From JBKPIY01 sp046730475 (GTDB lineage: Bacteria; Actinomycetota; Thermoleophilia; Solirubrobacterales; 70-9): a stretch of DNA of 10,897 nucleotides. The notes under the pieces were generated by a model, which was given only the letters and a program-made list of their open reading frames with translations, was not told the origin of the DNA and did no database searches. Numbering within the stretch: position 1 is the stretch's first letter; every line of letters starts with the position of its first letter. Location of the stretch: assembly GCA_046730475.1 (NCBI GenBank), contig JBKPIY010000040.1, forward strand, positions 1-10,897, given 5' to 3'. Below, in pieces: positions 7,039 to 10,897 of the stretch. Both the position numbers and the translations under genes were made by a program.

Positions 7039-7701
7039 ATCCTCCTCGGCGCGCGGTTCCCAGAGCGCGTCGCGGGCGCGATCGAGGGCCCGAAGGAGGA
7101 GGGCCCCGTCCTCGGCGGGGAGATTGCCGTGGATCGAGAGACCTCGTCCTCCCAGACGGTGGAGAGGTAACGCCCCTCGTGGGTGTCGTTTGCCTCCGCG
7201 GTGCTCACCGGGCGCATCGACCTGGAAATCCGCTCGAGCTGGGCGCGGTCGCCTGCCTTGCAAGGTTCATAAGGTCCGACTCCGAGTAGGCACCGCCCAT
7301 CGGGGTGAGCGCCCGCACCTTCGAGTAGGAGAGCTGTCTCCGGGCGAAAGGCCGCGTGGATTTCCGGATGATCGGCCAAGGCCCTCGCCACCCTGGCCTG
7401 CTCGCGGGCGGTCCGGGGGTCGATCCCGCAGCGCCAGGCGATCCACTCCGCACATGAGCGACCACCGACCCACTGCGCCCACTCCTGGCGGCGGTCGAAC
7501 TCGGCTACCAGTTCGAGGAACCGGCAGGTGCCGGCGTTGAGGTGGGCGGCGAGCTCGATGATCTCGCCCTCGAGGCGCTCGGCCGAAGGCTCACCCCGCC
7601 CGGGCCCCGGCCGTTCTGCGGAGCCGGTGCCGGTAGGCGGTCCCGCGAAGCCGGCGCTCGCCCCAGCCCCCGCCCTCCTTCCGCTGCTGTTCTTGCCTGG
7701 C

Positions 7702-7717
7702 ACGAACATATGTTCGT
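7702..7717. promoter_or_regulatory. SOS box (LexA operator)
   Basis: ACGAACATATGTTCGT is a perfect 16-bp palindrome. Its core CGAAC-N4-GTTCG matches the LexA box known from Bacillus and from mycobacteria. It covers the ATG (7707-7709) of the decayed HNH-type gene and begins right after a TAGGCT -10, so bound LexA would sit on the transcription start. Genes of the 13E12/DUF222 family in Mycobacterium tuberculosis are, as I recall, among those reported with SOS boxes, which supports the call. Confidence 0.82.
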
Positions 7718-7723
7718 AGCCTA
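7718..7723 (-). promoter_or_regulatory. -10 element (TAGGCT) of the HNH-type gene
   Basis: Minus-strand TAGGCT lies 8 bases before the ATG and directly abuts the SOS box. Transcription would begin near base 7711, two bases before the ATG, giving a near-leaderless mRNA under LexA control. No good -35 is visible. Confidence 0.42.
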
Positions 7724-7764
7724 GGAGTGGAATCGGACGGAACCGGGGTGGTGTTGGTCCGCGA

Positions 7765-7779
7765 CCGTTCCGCGAACGG
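7765..7779. repeat. Short inverted repeat between the SDR and HNH-type genes
   Basis: CCGTTC-CGC-GAACGG has a 6-bp stem with a 3-base loop. It lies downstream of the SDR stop on the minus strand and could be a weak, T-less terminator, or a leftover operator upstream of the HNH gene. The other bases of 7724-7885 show no gene. Confidence 0.3.
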
Positions 7780-7885
7780 CTGGTTCCCGCTGTGGGAGAG
7801 GTGACCGATCCGCGCTCGCCGGGCGGGCGCCCAAATGTCCGTTCCCCGATCACCCTCGCCGCCCTCCGGCGCCCAAGGCGAGCGG

Positions 7886-8752
7886 TCAGCGCGCGGTCCA
7901 CCCCCCGTCGACAACGACGGTGTGGCCGGTGACGTAGCTGGAGGCATCGGAGGCGAGGAAGAGCAGGGCGCCGTCGAGCTCGTCGATGCGGCCCGGTCGT
8001 CCGAGGGGGGTGCGCTCGGAGATGAACCGGATGCCCTCGGGTGATTCGATCTCGCCCGCGGTCATCTCGGTTGGGAAGTAGCCCGGCGCGAGGGCGTTGA
8101 CCCGGACGCCGCGCCGCGCCCAGCGGACCGCCAGCTCCCGTGTCATGTTGATGAGCGCAGCCTTGGTCGCCGTATAGGACGGTGTGTCGGAGCCGTCTCC
8201 CGAGACCAGACCGCTGATCGACGCGGTGTTGACGATCGTGCCCGCCCCCTGGGTGAGCATCCGGCCGCCCACCTCGCGGGCGCAGGAGTACGCCCCGGTC
8301 AGGTTGACCGCTACCACGTGTCGAAAGGAATCGACGCTTTCGATCTCATCGTCCTCGTCGGGAGCGACGCCAGCGTTGTTGGCGAGGACCTCGATCGTGC
8401 CGAAGCGCCGACCGGCCGCGGCCACCAGCTCGCGGACGTCGGCGTCGGAGGTGACGTCGCAGCGGACGGCGATCGCCTCGCCTCCGTCCGAGCGGACCCG
8501 CTCAGCGATCTCCTCGATTCGCTCCCGGCGACGCGCGGCGAGCACCACCCGGGCACCGGCCGCAGCGAGCGTCTCCGAGAACCTCGCTCCGAGGCCCGAA
8601 GACGCGCCGGTCACGATCGCCGTACGTCCGTCGAGTCGAAATGCGCTGGTCGGGTCCTTGATCCTTTTCCCCCGGGCCGCCGGAACCCCCGGGACCCTAC
8701 TTCTTGCGCTTCGGTGGGTCCTGGATGAGCCGGTCCCGACCGGGCCCGCCAT
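7886..8752 (-). CDS. Short-chain dehydrogenase/reductase (SDR, classical)
   Basis: This is a cytosolic NAD(P)H-dependent oxidoreductase of the classical SDR family; the substrate is unknown (3-oxoacyl-ACP-reductase-like or sugar/polyol dehydrogenase-like). Numbered from the ATG at 8752: TGASSGLG at 48-55 (cofactor loop), Arg-rich LAARRRER after the second strand (suggesting NADP), LANNAG at 123-128, Asn150, Ser178 in NTASISG, and YTATK with Tyr193 and Lys197. These complete the Asn-Ser-Tyr-Lys tetrad. It ends with the usual VVVDGGW. The family core begins only at FRLDGRTAIV, near residue 38. The ATG at 8752, with AGGGA 8 bases before it, overlaps the RTX gene by 56 bases and adds an odd Arg/Pro-rich leader. 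No ATG, GTG or TTG lies nearer the core; an ATC at 8660-8662, after a purine-rich GGGGGAAAAGG, would give MKDPTSAFRLDG. Confidence 0.9.
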   Translation of the reverse strand: MAGPVGTGSSRTHRSARSRVPGVPAARGKRIKDPTSAFRLDGRTAIVTGASSGLGARFSETLAAAGARVVLAARRRERIEEIAERVRSDGGEAIAVRCDVTSDADVRELVAAAGRRFGTIEVLANNAGVAPDEDDEIESVDSFRHVVAVNLTGAYSCAREVGGRMLTQGAGTIVNTASISGLVSGDGSDTPSYTATKAALINMTRELAVRWARRGVRVNALAPGYFPTEMTAGEIESPEGIRFISERTPLGRPGRIDELDGALLFLASDASSYVTGHTVVVDGGWTAR

Positions 8753-9452
8753 CGAGGATGTCCCTGCCGGGCCCGCCGAGGAGGCGATCGTTGCCGGGGC
8801 CGCCGTGGAGCACGTCCCGGCCGAAGCCGCCGCCGAGCTCATCGCTGCCCGAACCGCCGCGGAGGACGTCGTTTCCGCCGTTCCCGCTCACCAGGTCGCG
8901 ACCGTCGCCGCCGTTGAGGACATCTGGCCCGGCCTTGCCGAGCAGGATGTCGTGACGGCCCAGGCCCTTGATCTGATCGGCCCCGATCCCGCCCGAGAGG
9001 AGGTCTCGGTGGGGGCCTCCCGAGGCGCGGTCGTTCCCCTCGCCGCCGAGGAAGAAGTTGAAGGCGCCGGGGGCGCCGATGAAGTGATCGTCGCCGGCGC
9101 CGCCCATCGCGGCCACCCCTGTGCCCTCGCCGAAGCCCCTGAAGTCGGCCGAGCCGAACCCGGACTGGATCCGGTGGCAATCGATCGCGTCGTCACCGTC
9201 GCCGGCGAGGAAGTCGATCTCGCTCACCCGCGAGCAGGGCACCGGCCCGCCCTTGGGGTCGCGGCCGTTCGCCTTCACGTTCCCGTCGGTCCCGCACCGG
9301 GCCGAGATCCGGTCGGAGTGCCCGCTCCCGCGCACCGTCAACACCCCGTTGGAGAAGGTGGATGTCACCTTCGCTTCAGCGGGGGCGGCGGCGCCCGCCA
9401 AGGCCACGACGAGGGTGAGCGAGCAGGCGAGGATCAACCGGGTGGGCCTCAT
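8697..9452 (-). CDS. Secreted RTX-type calcium-binding repeat protein
   Basis: This is a small exported protein of unknown role whose body is a calcium-binding parallel beta-roll. From the ATG at 9452 it has 251 residues. MRPTRL plus a hydrophobic core and the PAEA/KV cleavage site make a Sec signal peptide. A non-repeat region of about 75 residues with three Cys follows. Then some 14 nine-residue units of the GGxGxDxUx type (for example GGEGNDRAS, GGDGRDLVS, GGPGNDRLL, GGPGRDILD) run to near the basic end DPPKRKK. Early units are more degenerate than late ones. An in-frame TTG at 9485 would add 11 residues before the signal peptide, which is why I prefer the ATG. No catalytic domain or type I secretion partner is visible. 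The stop lies inside the extended reading frame of the following SDR gene. Confidence 0.88.
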   Translation of the reverse strand: MRPTRLILACSLTLVVALAGAAAPAEAKVTSTFSNGVLTVRGSGHSDRISARCGTDGNVKANGRDPKGGPVPCSRVSEIDFLAGDGDDAIDCHRIQSGFGSADFRGFGEGTGVAAMGGAGDDHFIGAPGAFNFFLGGEGNDRASGGPHRDLLSGGIGADQIKGLGRHDILLGKAGPDVLNGGDGRDLVSGNGGNDVLRGGSGSDELGGGFGRDVLHGGPGNDRLLGGPGRDILDGGPGRDRLIQDPPKRKK

Positions 9453-9485
9453 CGCATGTGCCAACAACACCGCCGGCGGCTCCAA

Positions 9486-9504
9486 GTAGCTGCGGCCCCG
9501 CTAC
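9486..9504 (-). terminator. Possible weak terminator hairpin after the ccr-linked small gene
   Basis: On the minus strand GTAGC and GCTAC flank a GC-rich 9-base loop that itself contains GCGG-GG-CCGC. It follows the small gene's stop by about 50 bases and is followed by only two T residues, so any termination would be weak. Confidence 0.22.
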
Positions 9505-9553
9505 CGGCGCTGGATGTCGCCTTCGGGCCCCGCCGCGCCGACGAGGGGTGCCG

Positions 9554-9850
9554 CTACTCGCTTGCCACGATCACGTGCCAAGCCGGCAGCAGGGGCTTGT
9601 TGAAGTAGTTGATCGCCTGCTCGCGAATGGCGGTCACCTCGTCGCTGTACCAGTAGCGCTCGAAGTCCGAGCGGCTCTCCCATACCGAGGACTGGCGGAA
9701 GTGGAGGGGGTCGTCGAGGTCGCGGGTGAGGCTCCAGGCCTTCGCCCCGAACGCCATCGCCCTCGCCGCGCCCGGCTCCCAGATCTCGAACCAGCGCTCG
9801 GCCCGGAAGGCGTGCACGTGCCAGTCGATGTAGCAGACCTCGACCGCCAT
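9554..9850 (-). CDS. Small dimeric alpha/beta-barrel-like protein coupled to ccr
   Basis: This 98-residue soluble protein has no signal peptide. Its rhythm suggests the ferredoxin-like fold of the antibiotic-biosynthesis-monooxygenase/dimeric alpha-beta barrel superfamily: a first strand VEVCYIDWHVHA, a long helix with RWFEIWEPGAARAM, a strand DPLHFRQSSVWESRSDFERY, a second helix, and the last strand LLPAWHVIVASE. It is rich in Trp (seven) and Tyr/Phe. This assignment is inference from pattern, not a family match I can name. Its ATG is the codon immediately after the ccr TAG, with no spacing, so it is almost certainly translated by ribosomes finishing ccr. That placement suggests a role connected with Ccr or its acyl-CoA products, but no catalytic residue can be pointed to. 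Confidence 0.75.
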   Translation of the reverse strand: MAVEVCYIDWHVHAFRAERWFEIWEPGAARAMAFGAKAWSLTRDLDDPLHFRQSSVWESRSDFERYWYSDEVTAIREQAINYFNKPLLPAWHVIVASE

Positions 9851-10897
9851 CTAGGCGCCGACCTCGGCGTGAATCGCCCCCGCGCCCTCCTCGTTCTTCC
9901 CCTCCTCCGGGTCGGCCGCCCCGACGAGGATCGAGATCTTTCCGAGGTGCTTGTTCTCGCGCAGGAGCTGGTGCGCCTCGGCGACCCCGTCGAAGCCCAT
10001 CGTCCTCCACAGCACCGGCCGGACCTTCCCCTCCGCCATCAGCTGGTTGGCCCGCATGCACTGATAGGCGTTGGCGAAGTGCGAGCCGATGATCTGCTTC
10101 TGGCGCATCCACAGGTACCGGACGTCGAAGTCGAGGGTGTAGCCCGAGGTGGCGCCGCAGATCACCACCTTTCCGAACGGCTTCACCACGAACACCGAGG
10201 TCGGGAAGGTCGCCCGGCCGACGTGCTCGAAGACGATGTCGGGGGCGTCGCCGAGGATCTCCTTCACCCGCTTGGCGAAGGCGCGCGAGACCTTGAACCG
10301 CTCGCGCTCCTCCTCCGCGTTCTCCTCGCCCGTCCGCATCATCCCCTCGAACTCCCTGCGGTTGACGTAGCCGACCGCCCCGAGCTGCTTCACCAGCTCG
10401 CCCTTCTTCTCCGAGGAGACGATCCCGACAGCGTTCGCCCCGGATGCGTTGCACAGCTGGGTGGCGAAGACTCCGAGCCCGCCGGCGGCGCCCCAGATCA
10501 GGACGTTCTGCCCCGCCTGGAGCTTGCACTGGTCGATCAGCATCCGGTAGGCGGTGAAGTAGGTGAGCCCATAAGCCGACGACTCCGCCCAGGAGAGGTT
10601 CTGCGGGCGCGGGAGGAGCTGTTGGGCCTGGACCTTGGTGAACTGGGCGAACGAGCCCCAGGTCGTCTCATACCCCCAGATCTCCTGGCTGGGAGCGGCG
10701 AGGGGGTCGAGGCCATGCACCTCGACGTCCTCGTAGGAGGCCTGGTTGCAGTGGATCACGACCTCGTCCCCGGGCTTCCACTTGGTGACACCCTCGCCGA
10801 CCTTCCAGACGATCCCGGAAGCGTCCGAGCCGCCGATGTGATGGCCCCACTGCTCGTGGTCGCCGTAGCCGAACACGGACACGGGCTTGCCGAGCGC
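9851..10897 (-). CDS. ccr: Crotonyl-CoA carboxylase/reductase, C-terminal part (5' end outside window)
   Basis: Ccr converts crotonyl-CoA, CO2 and NADPH to (2S)-ethylmalonyl-CoA. It feeds the ethylmalonyl-CoA pathway and can also provide polyketide extender units. It is a zinc-free medium-chain dehydrogenase/reductase. The frame stays open to the window edge and about 348 residues are visible. Typical Ccr segments are present in order: HIGGSDASGIVWKVG, GDEVVIHCNQ, IWGYET followed by GSFAQFTKVQAQQLLPRP, the NADPH-binding loop WGAAGGLGVFA, VFEHVG, then DVRYLWMRQKQIIGSHFAN. The GSHFAN histidine corresponds, I believe, to the CO2-binding His of characterised Ccr. A GTG at 10882 is internal and not the start. 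The C-terminal tail after VGAADPEEG is a Glu/Gly/Ala extension. Its stop abuts the following small gene. Confidence 0.94.
   Translation of the reverse strand, partial: ALGKPVSVFGYGDHEQWGHHIGGSDASGIVWKVGEGVTKWKPGDEVVIHCNQASYEDVEVHGLDPLAAPSQEIWGYETTWGSFAQFTKVQAQQLLPRPQNLSWAESSAYGLTYFTAYRMLIDQCKLQAGQNVLIWGAAGGLGVFATQLCNASGANAVGIVSSEKKGELVKQLGAVGYVNRREFEGMMRTGEENAEEERERFKVSRAFAKRVKEILGDAPDIVFEHVGRATFPTSVFVVKPFGKVVICGATSGYTLDFDVRYLWMRQKQIIGSHFANAYQCMRANQLMAEGKVRPVLWRTMGFDGVAEAHQLLRENKHLGKISILVGAADPEEGKNEEGAGAIHAEVGA

Larger units (their letters stand above)
6745..7709 (-). pseudogene. Decayed DUF222/HNH endonuclease (13E12-repeat type)
   Basis: This is the remnant of a DUF222 plus HNH endonuclease gene, a family that is multicopy in many actinobacteria. 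No single frame covers it; family motifs jump between frames. From the ATG at 7709: HLNAGTCRFLELVAEFDRR and SCAEWIAWRCGIDPRTARE in one frame, then QLSYSKVRALTP and NLARQATA in a second (an apparent extra base near 7348). It returns to the first with AQLERISRSMRPV (a lost base near 7245), moves to the third with LSIHGNLPAEDGALLLRALD (near 7143), and then to ITNADALAAMAERSL and DRYQVIVHVDEGAL (near 6960). Finally RRRFLDAHHIRH, the core of the HNH motif, follows directly at 6745-6780 although more than 100 family residues should lie between. The remnant stops at the end of clpS. Neighbouring genes are intact, so sequencing error is unlikely. Confidence 0.87.

Noticed and set aside
6741..7901. A 386-residue minus-strand frame that could be annotated as one intact gene
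   Set aside because: Only its middle parts match DUF222; the rest is out of frame relative to family motifs, and 64 residues lie upstream of the SOS-box ATG. It is better described as part of a pseudogene.
8697..9230. The repetitive Gly-rich region as a CRISPR or minisatellite array
   Set aside because: The repetition is at the protein level in nine-residue units with varied codons; there are no uniform DNA repeats with unique spacers.
8184..9608. A 474-residue plus-strand frame across the SDR and RTX genes
   Set aside because: Its Val/Ala/Glu repeats are the antisense reading of the RTX repeats and it spans two clearly identified minus-strand genes.
9501..10529. A 342-residue minus-strand frame overlapping ccr
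   Set aside because: It is an out-of-frame reading of ccr, dominated by Arg, Gly and Ala, with no recognisable domain.

Overview
The window is GC-rich throughout, with compact, mostly intact genes. The mix of families (a YdfJ-type MMPL transporter, a mycobacterial-type GH15 enzyme, MeaA-type ethylmalonyl-CoA mutase, crotonyl-CoA carboxylase/reductase, a DUF222/13E12-type HNH gene with an SOS box) points to an actinobacterium. Secreted RTX-repeat proteins and the exact flavour of the carboxylase/reductase suggest the Thermoleophilia/Solirubrobacterales side. That placement is inference from memory of families, not a database result.

Layout, left to right. (1) 1-2949, plus strand: the 3' part of an MMPL-family membrane transporter with a glutamine-rich extracytoplasmic linker, followed after one base by a GH15 trehalase/glucoamylase-type enzyme. 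(2) 2891-5529, minus strand: ethylmalonyl-CoA mutase (ecm/meaA) followed by an unrecognised protein with two Cys-x2-Cys knuckles, whose 3' end overlaps the GH15 gene tail to tail. (3) 5635-6744, plus strand: a secreted beta-rich protein of unknown role and the ClpS adaptor of the Clp protease. (4) 6745-7709, minus strand: a decayed DUF222/HNH-endonuclease gene with about five frame changes and a large internal deletion. It still carries a perfect LexA/SOS-box palindrome across its start codon. (5) 7886-9452, minus strand: a short-chain dehydrogenase and, upstream and overlapping it, a secreted RTX-repeat protein. (6) 9554-10897, minus strand: the 3' portion of crotonyl-CoA carboxylase/reductase (ccr) with a small dimeric alpha/beta-barrel-like gene starting on the base after its stop codon.

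How the genes fit together: Ccr reductively carboxylates crotonyl-CoA to ethylmalonyl-CoA, and after epimerisation Ecm rearranges it to methylsuccinyl-CoA. These are two hallmark steps of the ethylmalonyl-CoA pathway for acetyl-CoA assimilation, and Ccr can also supply extender units. Here the two genes lie on the same strand but about 4.3 kb apart, separated by unrelated genes and the dead HNH gene. This suggests an ancestral neighbourhood interrupted by insertion. Several starts (ecm, the secreted protein, the knuckle protein, the HNH gene) have a TANNNT -10 hexamer placed so that transcription would begin at or within a few bases of the start codon, consistent with leaderless or near-leaderless mRNAs.

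No CRISPR array, tRNA, rRNA, insertion sequence or complete phage gene was seen. The strongest unusual signals are the SOS-box/leaderless promoter retained on a wrecked HNH gene, the gene fused stop-to-start behind ccr, and the split ccr/ecm pair. I see no convincing evidence of an entirely new biological system.
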